This document shows, piece after piece, positions 18,312-27,238 of a stretch of DNA of 64,000 bases; the stretch's first letter is position 1, and every line of letters starts with the position of its first letter. Made by a program: the position numbers and the translations under genes. The notes under the pieces are model-generated. The model made no database searches, was not told the origin of the DNA, and saw nothing but the letters and a program-made list of their open reading frames with translations. The DNA comes from Mesorhizobium opportunistum WSM2075 (GTDB lineage: Bacteria; Pseudomonadota; Alphaproteobacteria; Rhizobiales; Rhizobiaceae). Location of the stretch: NCBI RefSeq assembly GCF_000176035.2, contig NC_015675.1, forward strand, positions 1,926,001 through 1,990,000. The letters run 5' to 3'.

Positions 18312-19493
18312 ATGACGCTTTCCAAGCCGGTTTTCGACCGTTTGGGACTTGGCATGTGGATCGGAGCCTTCCTGGTCGTTCTTGCGCTCGTCCTGTGGTC
18401 ACCCCACACGCGTACTGTCTGGCAGGCCTATATAGACGGCAGCGAGGCCCTTCTGGCCGGCCGGCCGCTCTACAATCTCAGCTCCGAGATGGGGTATCTC
18501 TACGCGCCGGCCTTTGCCGCGCTCTACGTTCCGCTGGTCAAGCTCGGCCCGCATCTCGGCGGCCTGACCTGGCACATTATCGGTTTCGCGGTGCTGACAT
18601 TGGCCGCCATGCGGCAGGTGCGCAAGCTCGGCGGCGGGGAACTGCCATGGCTGCTTTCCTTCGGGCTCTTTCTTGCCCTGCCGATGGCGATGGGTGCAAT
18701 CCGCAACGGCCAGGCGACGATCCTCTTGGCCGGCGCCTGCTGGCTCCTTACCTTTTCTGCGCTCGAGGGGCGTCGCGCCGAAACGTTCTTCTGGGCTTCC
18801 GTTGCCATCATCGCCAAGCCGACGGCGATCATCATGCTGCTGTTGCTGGGAGCCCTGCGCCTCCGGTTGATACCGGTCCTGGTGCTGGCGGTGCTGTTCG
18901 TGCTCGCCTTGCCCTACGCTTTCGCACCTGCAGGCTATCTCAACGACCAGTATCGTCTTTTCGCCGAGATGCTGACCTCGATGGCCGTCGACAACACCAG
19001 CCATTTCGTCCCCACCGATTTCACAGCCCCCTTCACCCGGATGGGACTGCCGCTGCCGGAAATCGGCGCCACGGTCATACGCATCGTCATGGCCCTGTTT
19101 ACGCTCTGCGCGGTCATTTGGTTCGACCGCAGGCTCGAGCGCGGAACGGCTGATCTCGCCATCTTCCTGACGGCGACGTTCTACATGTGCGTCTTCAACC
19201 CGCGTGTCGAGCCCAACACTTATGCCATGATCGCCGTGCCCGCCGGCCTAGCCATTGCCTTGTTATGGCGCGAGGAAAAAGGCGGTGTCCTGGCCTCGGT
19301 GCTGTCGGTGATGCTGTTCCTGACCGGATTGACGGGCGTCGAGCGCCATATCCAAGATTTGACCTATCCCTGGTTTCGGCCGATCGCGGTCACCGTCATT
19401 GCCGGTTCCCTGATCTGGTGGTTCTGGGCCAAGGCGCAAGGCAAGGTGACGCGGGAAAAGGTGATGAATGAAGGGCCTGTCGCAAATGGCTGA
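18312..19493 (+). CDS. Integral membrane glycosyltransferase (GT87-like, DUF2029)
   Basis: A protein of about 393 residues with around ten membrane helices (the first is MWIGAFLVVLALVLW). The layout is that of GT-C enzymes: a long first periplasmic loop (TVWQAYIDGSEALLAGRPLY, then GYLYAPAFAALYVPL) and helix-dense remainder. GT87 proteins transfer a sugar from a polyprenyl-phosphate carrier in the periplasm. The ATG at 18312 is chosen; an in-frame ATG at 18276 after AGGCGG is equally possible and adds 12 residues. The 3' end overlaps the GT2 gene by 26 bases, so the four genes to 21724 are one operon. Confidence 0.75.
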   Translation: MTLSKPVFDRLGLGMWIGAFLVVLALVLWSPHTRTVWQAYIDGSEALLAGRPLYNLSSEMGYLYAPAFAALYVPLVKLGPHLGGLTWHIIGFAVLTLAAMRQVRKLGGGELPWLLSFGLFLALPMAMGAIRNGQATILLAGACWLLTFSALEGRRAETFFWASVAIIAKPTAIIMLLLLGALRLRLIPVLVLAVLFVLALPYAFAPAGYLNDQYRLFAEMLTSMAVDNTSHFVPTDFTAPFTRMGLPLPEIGATVIRIVMALFTLCAVIWFDRRLERGTADLAIFLTATFYMCVFNPRVEPNTYAMIAVPAGLAIALLWREEKGGVLASVLSVMLFLTGLTGVERHIQDLTYPWFRPIAVTVIAGSLIWWFWAKAQGKVTREKVMNEGPVANG

Positions 19494-20502
19494 GTCGCGA
19501 CCCACTCTCGATATCGTGGCGCCGTTCTTCAACGAGGCGCAATCGGCTTCGGCTTTTGCCGAATTGCTCGACAGGCTCGAAGCCACGGTGTCGCAACGTT
19601 TCGGCATGGCCGTCCACAAGATCCTGATCGACGACGGCAGCCGCGACGATGGCGCCGAGCGATTTTCGCAGGCGCTGTCGGGTTCCTGGGAGATCGTGCG
19701 GCTCAGCCGCAATTTCGGCAAGGAAGTCGCGGTGCTTGCCGGCCTCGACCAGTCGAGGAGCGACATGGTCCTGATCATGGACGCCGATCTCCAGCATTCG
19801 ATGGACATCAGCCTGAAGATGATCGCCGAACTGGTGGAAAACCCCGACATCGACGTCATCTACGCGCAGAACGACCGGCGCGAGGCCAGCTGGCGGCGCA
19901 GCCAGCTGGCACGGCTTTTCTACAGCCTGATCAACAGCAGCCAGCGCTTCGACATTCCGGAGAACGCGGGTGATTTCCGCGTCATGCGGGCCGCTGTGGC
20001 ACGCGCGCTGACGAGCTTGCGCGACAAGCGGCGCTTCAACAAGGGTCTGTTCGCCTGGGCCGGCTTCCGCCAGAAGGCCATAGAATATTCGCCGGAGAAC
20101 CGCGCCAGCGGTACCTCGAAATGGAGCCGCCTCAACCTGATCGCGTTCTCGTTGGAAGGGTTTACGTCGTTTTCCGTCATCCCGCTGCGCATCATCAGCC
20201 TGAGCGGGATGCTGGCGGCGCTGGCGGGCCTGCTTTACGGCGCCAAAGTGTTCTTCGAAGTGATGTTCTACGGCATTGCCGTGCCCGGCTATCCCAGCCT
20301 GATGGTCGCCGTCGTCCTGCTCGGCGGCCTCAACCTCACACTGCTCGGGCTGATCGGCGAATATGTCTGGGTCACGCTCTCGGAGAGCAAGGATCGACCG
20401 GTCTATATCGTGCGCGACGTCTTGCGCGGGGATGTCTTGCATGGTGAGGTCTTGCGCGGCGAGGTCGCCCCTGACAGGTTGCCAGGCGCACCCGGGGCAT
20501 GA
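19468..20502 (+). CDS. GT2 polyprenyl-phosphate glycosyltransferase
   Basis: A 344-aa family 2 glycosyltransferase of the DPM/ArnC/GtrB type. It has the nucleotide-sugar site IDDGSRDDG (about 54-62), the metal-binding MDADLQH (about 104-110), an interface helix and two C-terminal membrane helices (about 230-300). It should load a sugar onto undecaprenyl phosphate at the cytoplasmic face. A second in-frame ATG at 19486 is possible. The C-terminal tail carries three tandem copies of a five-residue unit [D/E]-V-L-[R/H]-G, encoded by 15-bp repeats. It overlaps the preceding gene by 26 bases and the next by 4. Confidence 0.88.
   Translation: MKGLSQMAESRPTLDIVAPFFNEAQSASAFAELLDRLEATVSQRFGMAVHKILIDDGSRDDGAERFSQALSGSWEIVRLSRNFGKEVAVLAGLDQSRSDMVLIMDADLQHSMDISLKMIAELVENPDIDVIYAQNDRREASWRRSQLARLFYSLINSSQRFDIPENAGDFRVMRAAVARALTSLRDKRRFNKGLFAWAGFRQKAIEYSPENRASGTSKWSRLNLIAFSLEGFTSFSVIPLRIISLSGMLAALAGLLYGAKVFFEVMFYGIAVPGYPSLMVAVVLLGGLNLTLLGLIGEYVWVTLSESKDRPVYIVRDVLRGDVLHGEVLRGEVAPDRLPGAPGA
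20416..20466 (+). repeat. 15-bp tandem repeat in the GT2 gene tail
   Basis: Three consecutive 15-bp units, GACGTCTTGCGCGGG, GATGTCTTGCATGGT and GAGGTCTTGCGCGGC, followed by the partial unit GAGGTC. The unit length is a multiple of three, so copy-number change would lengthen or shorten the cytoplasmic tail without a frameshift. This resembles a small in-frame minisatellite. Confidence 0.8.
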
Positions 20503-21317
20503 CGCGGCGCATCCGCCTGATCGCCGACGATTACGGCCTGGCGCCAGGCGTTTCCGCCGGGATTCTCGACCTGCTCGATCGAGGGCGCCTGACGGGCACC
20601 AGCTGCATGACCGGCTTTCCCGAATGGCCTGATGCGGCAGCGCTCATAAAGCCGCTGTGCGGCCGCGCGGCGGTCGGTCTGCATCTTACCCTGACGGATC
20701 AGCCTGCGGTCACCGGCCGATCGAGCCTGGCGCCGGAAGGCCGGTTGCCGCCGCTCCGCCGGCTGGCACTGCCGGTCCTGCGCGGCCGCGTCGATGAGTG
20801 CGATGTCCATGCCGAGCTCGACGCACAGTACGGCCGCTTCGTCGAGGCGTTGGGCCGCCGGCCCGACTTCATCGACGGGCACCAGCACGTGCATTTCCTG
20901 CCGGTCGTACGCACATGGCTGCGGGCGCGTTTTTCAGAAGCTTCCGAGAAGCCGGTGCTGCGCGGGGCGCCGGCGCTCGGCAATGCCGCCGTGGCGCCGA
21001 AAGTCGCGGCAATCGCCGCCGTGGCCGCCGGCTTCAACCGTGCGATGGCGCGCGCCGGCTTCACCATTTTCGAGCCGCTCGCCGGCATCTACGACTGGCG
21101 GCAACCCGAGAGATTTGCTCCGGTTCTGCAAGCCGCTGTCGAAACACTGCCGGAACGAGGCCTGTTCATGTGCCATCCCGGCCATGTCGACGAGACATTG
21201 CGCGGGCGTGATCCGATGCAGCGGGTGCGCGAAGTGGAATTCGAGGTGCTGGCCTCGGACGCATTCGGCGCGAGCCTCGCCCGCGCCGGTGTCGAGATCA
21301 TGGATGGCAGGGGATGA
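20499..21317 (+). CDS. ChbG/HpnK (YdjC) family carbohydrate deacetylase, NaxD-like
   Basis: A 272-aa YdjC-fold deacetylase with an intact metal and catalytic set: LIADDYGL (Asp10, Asp11), GLHLTL (His62), DGHQHVHFLP (His128, His130) and MCHPGH (about 225-229). Relatives remove N-acetyl groups from sugars: ChbG on chitooligosaccharides, HpnK in hopanoid synthesis and NaxD on undecaprenyl-linked GalNAc in Francisella lipid A modification. Between a polyprenyl-phosphate GT2 and a GtrA flippase, the NaxD-like role is the best fit: making an amino sugar on a lipid carrier. The start overlaps the GT2 stop by 4 bases. No signal peptide is seen, consistent with cytoplasmic action. Confidence 0.87.
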   Translation: MTRRIRLIADDYGLAPGVSAGILDLLDRGRLTGTSCMTGFPEWPDAAALIKPLCGRAAVGLHLTLTDQPAVTGRSSLAPEGRLPPLRRLALPVLRGRVDECDVHAELDAQYGRFVEALGRRPDFIDGHQHVHFLPVVRTWLRARFSEASEKPVLRGAPALGNAAVAPKVAAIAAVAAGFNRAMARAGFTIFEPLAGIYDWRQPERFAPVLQAAVETLPERGLFMCHPGHVDETLRGRDPMQRVREVEFEVLASDAFGASLARAGVEIMDGRG

Positions 21318-21724
21318 GCGGCGCCGACCAGCCCCAGCGTTCGACCGGCAGCAAGATCGTGCGCTTCGCCATTGTCGGGCTGGTGAACACGGCCATCGAC
21401 CTTGCCGGTTTTTTCCTGCTGCTCAAGCTGCATGTCCCGCCGCTGCCGGCCAACATCGTCTCATGGTCCATCGCCGTCGTCTTCTCCTTCGTGGCGAATG
21501 GCTTCTGGTCGTTCGAGCGCAATCGCGCGATCCGGCTGCATGACGCCTTCCTTCGCTTCGTCTCGCTTGGAGCGCTGATCTCGCTCGGCGTCTCCAGCCT
21601 GTCGATCGCACTCCTTGCCGGCATCGCCGGCGTGTGGCCGGCAAAGATCGGCGGTGTCATCGTGGCGGCGGTGCTGAATTTCATCGCCGCGCGCTGGTCG
21701 ATCGAGGGCCGGCTCTTAAGATAG
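21314..21724 (+). CDS. GtrA family flippase-like membrane protein
   Basis: A 136-aa protein with four helices: IVRFAIVGLVNTAIDLAGFF, IVSWSIAVVFSFVANGFWSF, FVSLGALISLGVSSLSIALL and IGGVIVAAVLNFIAARWSIE. The FAIVGLxNTxID opening and the NGFWSFxR segment are diagnostic of GtrA. GtrA proteins are thought to flip polyprenyl-phosphate-linked sugars to the periplasmic face. Last gene of the operon, overlapping the deacetylase stop by 4 bases. It ends 60 bases before the convergent RND gene. Confidence 0.9.
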   Translation: MSGADQPQRSTGSKIVRFAIVGLVNTAIDLAGFFLLLKLHVPPLPANIVSWSIAVVFSFVANGFWSFERNRAIRLHDAFLRFVSLGALISLGVSSLSIALLAGIAGVWPAKIGGVIVAAVLNFIAARWSIEGRLLR

Positions 21725-21783
21725 CGTATTCTGTTCCGGCGAAATTCCGGATGGAATATCGCGACGCACTTTCGTGGAATTTT

Positions 21784-24700
21784 TTATTCCGCCGGCTCCA
21801 CATTGGTGTAGGCGGCTTCCTCGAGTTCGCGCTTAAGCCGTGCTTCCTCATGCGTCTTGGGCGTGATGAAGCGGCCAAGCAGGAGATAGGCGACCGGCGT
21901 CAGGAACAGCGTCGAGACGGTGGCCAGGCCCAGTCCGCCAACGATCACCCAGCCGAGCGCCACGCGCGCCTCGGCGCCGGCGCCGGCGGCCAGCACCAGC
22001 GGCACGCCGCCAAGTATGGTGCAGATCATCGTCATCATCACCGGCCGCAGGCGAATGGTCGAGGCCTGCTCGATCGCCTCGCGCACACCAAGCCCTCGAT
22101 CGCGCAACTGGTTGGCGAATTCGACGATCAGGATGCCGTTCTTGGCCATGACGCCGACCAGAAGCACCAGGCCGATCTGGCTGTAGGCATTGAGGCTGGT
22201 TCCACTCAACAGCAGTGCGATGATGGCGCAGGCAAGACCTAGCGGCACCGTCGCCATGATGATAACGGCGCTGACGAAACTCTCGAACTGCGCGGCCAGC
22301 ACCAGGAGGATGATGACCAGCGCGAAGCCGAAGATGGTGATCATGGCGCTGTTGGTTTCGCCCAGCGTCGCCGCCTCGGCCAGTGGCAAGATGCGGCTGC
22401 CTGGCGGCAGCAGTGGCGTGGCGATCTCCTCGGCGCGGGTCAAGGCATCGCCAAGCGCGAAATTGCCTGAGAGGTTGGAGGTGATCGCCACCGACGGCTG
22501 CTGCTGCTCGCGCGACAGCGATGGCGGCACGGCACGCTCGGTCAATGTAGCGATGGTCGACATCGGCACGAAACGGCCGTCCGCCGTCTTCAGGAAGACG
22601 TTTTCGAGGTCGGTCGGATCGTTGATCGGATTGGTGGTGGAAACCAGCTTCACGCCATAGCTGCGGTCGGCGATGTAGACGTCGACGACATCATTGCCGT
22701 CGAGCATGGCCTGCATGGTGTTGGCGAGGCCGGTGATGTCGATGCCGAGGTCGGAGGCGCGCTCGCGGTCGATGGCGACGGCAAGCTGCGGCTGGGTCGG
22801 GTCGATCGACAGGCGCGGCGTCTGGAAGCGCGGGTCCTTCTGCATCTCGGCGATGATCTTCAGCGCCGCGTCGCCGAGCGCCTTGCGGTCGTTGCCGACC
22901 AGCGCGAATTGCAGACCGTTGCCGGCGCCGCGGATACCGAGGCTGTTGGGCTGCACCGGGAAAATGCGCACGCTCGGCACCTGCTTGGTGAGCTGGCTGA
23001 TCTCGGCCATGATCTCCTGCTGGCTGCGGCTGCGCTCGTTCCAGGGCGCGAGCGTCATCACCATGAAGCCGGAATTGTAGGAGCCGTTCTGGCCGGCATT
23101 CTCGAAGGTCGAGCGGATCTCGCCGGAATCGCGCATCGGCTGGATCAGTTTCTCGATCTTCTGCATCTGCTGCGTCGTGTAGTCGAGGCTGACGCCTTGC
23201 GGGGCGCTGATGCGCAATAGCACGGCGGCGCGGTCCTCGGTCGGCGTCAGTTCCTGGCGGATGGTGCCGAACAGCGTGAAGGCGGTACCGGCAAACAGCA
23301 CCGCGACCAGAACCACGATCCAGGGCGCGTCGAGGCAAGCGTGCAGGCCGCGCCGATAGCCTGCATTCAAGACACCGCCGATGCGGGCGCCGATGCCGTG
23401 GCCGCCTTCGTGGTGAAGCGATGCGCTGGTCAGCATGCGCGAGGCGAGCATCGGGCAGAGCGTGAGCGCCACCACGCAGGACAGAAGCACCGACATGGCG
23501 AGCACGAAGCCGAATTCGCGAAACAGGCCGCCGGTCTGGCCGGGCAGGAACGAGATCGGCACGAAGACGGCGACCAGCGTCAACGTGGTCGCAACGACTG
23601 CGAAGAATACTTCCTGCGCGCCGAGCACGGCGGCCGCGCGCGGCCCCATGCCTTCGTTGCGCCGTCGCACGATGTTTTCGAGCACCACGATGGCGTCGTC
23701 CACCACCAGTCCAGTTGCCAGAACCAAGGCGAGCAGCGTCAGGATGTTGACCGAGAAGCCGGCCAGATAGATGGCGGCGATGGTGCCGATCATGGCCACC
23801 GGCATCGACAGGCCGGGGATCAGCGTTGCGCGCCAGTCGAGCAGGAAGACATAGATGACGATCAGCACCATGGTGACCGACAGGCCGAGCGCGATCTCGA
23901 CCTCGTGCACGGCGCCCTTGACGAAGACGGCGTCGTCGCTGGTGATCTTGATCGCCATGCCCTTGGGCAGGTTCTGCTGCAATTTGGCGACGGCGGCCTG
24001 GACGCCGGTCGAAATGTCCAAAGTGTTCGATTCCGCCTGGCGGATGATGCCGATGCCGATGCCGGTCTTGCCATCCGAACGCAGCGTCGTCTGGCCGATA
24101 TCGGGGCCGAGCGTGACGGTGGCGACATCGCGGATGCGCGTCGTGCCGCCGATGATGATGTTTTCGAATTCCTCGGGCGTTGTCACGTCGGCGGTCGTGC
24201 GTACGATCAGGTCCTGGTTGGTCGTGGTGATCGAGCCGGCAGGAGAATCGAAGGCGACGGACGCAAGCGCCGTCCTGAGGTCGGCGACCGTGAAGCCGAG
24301 GCTGGCGAGCTTGTTCTGGTCGACGTCGATGCGGAAGATCTTGTCGCGGTCGCCATAGACCTGGACGTCGGCGACGCCGGGCACGGCCGCCAGTTCGTCT
24401 TCGATCTGGTCCTGGACCACGACCGTCATGTCCTGGATCGACATGTTGTCGGAGGTCACCGCCAGCCGCATCACCGCGTCGGAATTGGCATCGGCCTTGA
24501 CGATGCGTGGCGGATCGGCGGTGTCCGGCATCTGGTTGGCGACGCGGCCGACGGCGTCGCGCACATCGGAGGCGGCCACATTCAGGTCGACGCCGTCATT
24601 GAACTCGATGGTGACGCGGCTCGAGCCGAAGGACGACGAGGACGAAATCGACTTGACGCCGGAGACGCGGGCGACGGCACCCTCGATCGTGTCGGTCAGC

Positions 24701-24915
24701 TCGCGGTCGACGGTTTCGGCCGCCGCCCCCTCGAAGGTGGTGGAAACGGTGACGACGGCGCGGTCGACGTCGGGCAGTTCACGGATCTCGACGCCGTAGA
24801 AGGCGGCAAGGCCGGCAACGGCAATGAGGGTGTTCAGCACGAAGGCCATCACCGGCCTGCGGATGAACAGGGCGGTGAAGCCGGTGTCGCTGGCGGCGTT
24901 GACGGGGCCGGTCAT
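21784..24915 (-). CDS. RND efflux pump permease (HAE1/MdtB-like)
   Basis: A 1,043-aa inner-membrane RND transporter with the standard 12-helix, two-porter-domain plan. The first helix follows FIRRPVMAFVLNTLIAVAG. Helix 4 carries the proton-relay pair in LATGLVVDDAIVVLENIVRR, and the second half ends VSTLFLTPVAYLLLGRF. Length and motifs are those of tripartite multidrug/hydrophobe pumps. The start overlaps the adaptor gene by 4 bases. No outer-membrane TolC-type gene is present, so it would have to use one encoded elsewhere. Confidence 0.93.
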   Translation of the reverse strand: MTGPVNAASDTGFTALFIRRPVMAFVLNTLIAVAGLAAFYGVEIRELPDVDRAVVTVSTTFEGAAAETVDRELTDTIEGAVARVSGVKSISSSSSFGSSRVTIEFNDGVDLNVAASDVRDAVGRVANQMPDTADPPRIVKADANSDAVMRLAVTSDNMSIQDMTVVVQDQIEDELAAVPGVADVQVYGDRDKIFRIDVDQNKLASLGFTVADLRTALASVAFDSPAGSITTTNQDLIVRTTADVTTPEEFENIIIGGTTRIRDVATVTLGPDIGQTTLRSDGKTGIGIGIIRQAESNTLDISTGVQAAVAKLQQNLPKGMAIKITSDDAVFVKGAVHEVEIALGLSVTMVLIVIYVFLLDWRATLIPGLSMPVAMIGTIAAIYLAGFSVNILTLLALVLATGLVVDDAIVVLENIVRRRNEGMGPRAAAVLGAQEVFFAVVATTLTLVAVFVPISFLPGQTGGLFREFGFVLAMSVLLSCVVALTLCPMLASRMLTSASLHHEGGHGIGARIGGVLNAGYRRGLHACLDAPWIVVLVAVLFAGTAFTLFGTIRQELTPTEDRAAVLLRISAPQGVSLDYTTQQMQKIEKLIQPMRDSGEIRSTFENAGQNGSYNSGFMVMTLAPWNERSRSQQEIMAEISQLTKQVPSVRIFPVQPNSLGIRGAGNGLQFALVGNDRKALGDAALKIIAEMQKDPRFQTPRLSIDPTQPQLAVAIDRERASDLGIDITGLANTMQAMLDGNDVVDVYIADRSYGVKLVSTTNPINDPTDLENVFLKTADGRFVPMSTIATLTERAVPPSLSREQQQPSVAITSNLSGNFALGDALTRAEEIATPLLPPGSRILPLAEAATLGETNSAMITIFGFALVIILLVLAAQFESFVSAVIIMATVPLGLACAIIALLLSGTSLNAYSQIGLVLLVGVMAKNGILIVEFANQLRDRGLGVREAIEQASTIRLRPVMMTMICTILGGVPLVLAAGAGAEARVALGWVIVGGLGLATVSTLFLTPVAYLLLGRFITPKTHEEARLKRELEEAAYTNVEPAE

Positions 24916-26072
24916 GAGCCTTCGGCGGCGTTGGGGTTGGGCTGCTCCTGGCCGGCGATGCGAACCTCGCCGCCCTCGCTGACGCTCTGCGTGCCTTCGG
25001 TGACCACCATGTCGCCGTTGTCGATCTTCGCATCGATCAGCACGGTTTCAGTGTTGCGCTGGATGATGCGCACCGGCACCCGCTTGGCCTTGCCGTCTTC
25101 GATCTGCCAGACATAGGCACCGTCCGATCCCCACAGGATCGCCAGCGGACTGACCGCCGGATAGGTCTCACCTGGGAATTTCATGGTGATGCCGAACGAC
25201 ATGCCGGCGCGCAGCGAATCGGCCGGGTTGGCGATCTTGGCCTTGACCAGCAGCGTGCGGCTCTTTTCGTCGATGTGGTTGTCGATGGCCGAAACCGTGC
25301 CGGTATAGGCGTTGCTCGGATTGGCAATGGGCGTCGCCGTCAATTGGGCGCCGACTTTGATGGCGGCGGCGAAGCGTTCCGGCACCTGGAAATCGACCAG
25401 GATCGAGGAACGGTCGTCGAGTGTGGCAATCGCCGACTGGTTGGTCACATAGTTGCCGGCGGAGATCGGCAAGATGCCGACGGTGCCGGCGATCGGCGCC
25501 AGGATCGAGCGGCGCTGCAATGCAAGTTCGGCATCCTGAAGCACCAGCTTCGCGCCTGCCAGAACCACTTCGGCGTCGGCAACGGCGACAGGCGTCGCCG
25601 CGTTGGAGGCGCGCAGCGACTTGACGCGGTCAAGCTTGGATTGCGCATCCTGCAAAGCGAGCTTGGCGCGGTCCTGAGAGATGATCTCGGTCTCGGAATC
25701 CAGCGTCGCGATGATCTGGCCCTTGTCGACATGACTGCCCGATTCCACCAGCAGTTCGGCAAGGCGGCCGGAGCTATAGGGATTGACGGTCACCGAGGCG
25801 TTGGCGCGGCCGGTGCCGATCGCCTGCAGGCGGTCGTTGATGGTTGCGGAGGCGGCCGGCGATGCGACGATGGTGACGATCTGGGCGCCGTTACGCCCAC
25901 CCCGCCGGGAACCGGCGGCCGAGGCCTCTTTCGCCGGAGGTGTCGCGCCATACGCCCAATCCATCCCCCAGCGCGCCAGCACTTCGGGAGCACCGGGGTA
26001 GAAGCGCGCCCAGGCGGCCGCGGCGGCGACCAAAATCACAAGCGAAAGGACAATCTGTTTCCAGCGCGACAT
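24912..26072 (-). CDS. RND periplasmic adaptor (membrane fusion protein)
   Basis: A 386-aa adaptor: N-terminal signal anchor (WKQIVLSLVILVAAAAAWA), lipoyl halves flanking a helical hairpin of Ala/Lys/Asp heptads (DRAKLALQDAQSKLDRVKSL region), a beta-barrel and a membrane-proximal domain. ATG 26072 follows GGAG at 5 bases and begins at the anchor; an upstream extension to 26165 has no support. First gene of the two-gene pump operon. The 200-base gap to 26275 contains short dyads (ATCTC at 26214 with GAGAT at 26227) that may be regulatory; no local repressor is evident. Confidence 0.9.
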   Translation of the reverse strand: MSRWKQIVLSLVILVAAAAAWARFYPGAPEVLARWGMDWAYGATPPAKEASAAGSRRGGRNGAQIVTIVASPAASATINDRLQAIGTGRANASVTVNPYSSGRLAELLVESGSHVDKGQIIATLDSETEIISQDRAKLALQDAQSKLDRVKSLRASNAATPVAVADAEVVLAGAKLVLQDAELALQRRSILAPIAGTVGILPISAGNYVTNQSAIATLDDRSSILVDFQVPERFAAAIKVGAQLTATPIANPSNAYTGTVSAIDNHIDEKSRTLLVKAKIANPADSLRAGMSFGITMKFPGETYPAVSPLAILWGSDGAYVWQIEDGKAKRVPVRIIQRNTETVLIDAKIDNGDMVVTEGTQSVSEGGEVRIAGQEQPNPNAAEGS

Positions 26073-26275
26073 CGACACTCCAGCAGCAAGAATCGTCTGC
26101 CGGTTCCAGATGGAAACGAATGCAGAGACGATACGGGCTGGGGGCGAAAACCGGCCACGCCACATCCCGATATCATCGGTTTATGGCAATTATCACGCGA
26201 TCGTGCACATTAAATCTCGGTAACGTGAGATCCGGACGCTCCCTGGAGTCGTTGCGATTTGCCTTGGAAACCTAC

Positions 26276-27103
26276 CTAGCGCAGGCCTTCCATTTCCCGA
26301 ATACGCCGGGCGCCATCGGCCTCGAGTTGTCTGGTGACGGCGCCGATCAGCGTTTCGGCGACGACGAAAAGCGCTGCCGAGGAATCCCATGCGGAAGGCA
26401 CAGCGGTGCGTCCGGCGATAACATGGCGGGCAAACCGGGCAATCGGCGACAGCCACTGGTCGGTGAAGAGCACGATCTGAACGCCGCGCTGATGCGCCTT
26501 CTCGGCGAAGCGGACGAGGCTGTCCTGGTAGCGCCTGATGTCGAAGATCACCAGCACGTCGCGCTTGCCCATGTCGATCAGCCGGTCGCGCCACATGCTT
26601 TCCTGGCCGGCGAGATGGAACACATCGGGCTGGATGACGGCGAGATGGGCGGCCATGTAGCGCGCCAGCGGATCGGTGAAGCGGCCGCCGATCAGGAATG
26701 TCTTGCCGCGCCGCTCGGCAAGCCGGGTGGCAATGTCGGCAAGCTGCCTGTCCGAGAGGTGGCGGAAGGTCTCGCGCATGTTGTCGAGCGTCGCTTCCAG
26801 CATCGGCGACACCGTGCCGCCGCCGGGCGAGGGCGGGTTGAGCGTTCGCGTGGCCGGCGATTGTAGTTGCGCCGCCAACTCGTCCTGCAGGCTCGACTGG
26901 AATTCCGGATAATTCTGGAAGCCCAGCCGGGCAACGAAGCGCAGGATCGTCGGCGAGGAGACGCCGGCCGCGGCCGAGAATTCGGCGACCGTCTTGAGGC
27001 CGATCAAGGGATAGCTCGCGATCAGCGTCTGGGCCGCGCGACGTTCGCCGGCCGGCATTGTGCCGACGCGGTCGGCGATCAGTTCGGCAATGCTGGAAAT
27101 CAT
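26276..27103 (-). CDS. MurR/RpiR family transcriptional regulator
   Basis: A 275-aa regulator. The N-terminal HTH_6 domain (about 1-75) contains LIASYPLIGLKTVAEFSAAA and PTILRFVARLGFQNYPEF, typical of RpiR. The C-terminal SIS domain (about 120-255) has KTFLIGGRFTDPLARYMA and VLVIFDIRRYQDSLVRFAEK. RpiR proteins usually respond to a phosphosugar or similar ligand; here it is divergent from a gene set for an amine or amino acid, which it probably controls. Start at ATG 27103, after GGGGTGGGG; an ATG at 27148 is less likely. Confidence 0.87.
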   Translation of the reverse strand: MISSIAELIADRVGTMPAGERRAAQTLIASYPLIGLKTVAEFSAAAGVSSPTILRFVARLGFQNYPEFQSSLQDELAAQLQSPATRTLNPPSPGGGTVSPMLEATLDNMRETFRHLSDRQLADIATRLAERRGKTFLIGGRFTDPLARYMAAHLAVIQPDVFHLAGQESMWRDRLIDMGKRDVLVIFDIRRYQDSLVRFAEKAHQRGVQIVLFTDQWLSPIARFARHVIAGRTAVPSAWDSSAALFVVAETLIGAVTRQLEADGARRIREMEGLR

Positions 27104-27238
27104 GTTTTCCCCACCCCTTGGCCTGGCCCACGAGATCGCATTTGACAAAGCCGGACAAACTGTATGAAATCATCCGTAGGGACGCAATGAGGCAAAATAC
27201 GTAACATACGATACAGCGCTCCCCGGGGACCGCAGACT

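Noticed and set aside
23341..25116. A long plus-strand open frame opposite the RND pump gene.
   Set aside because: Composition is dominated by Asp, Gly, His and Arg from antisense reading; the RND gene is certain.
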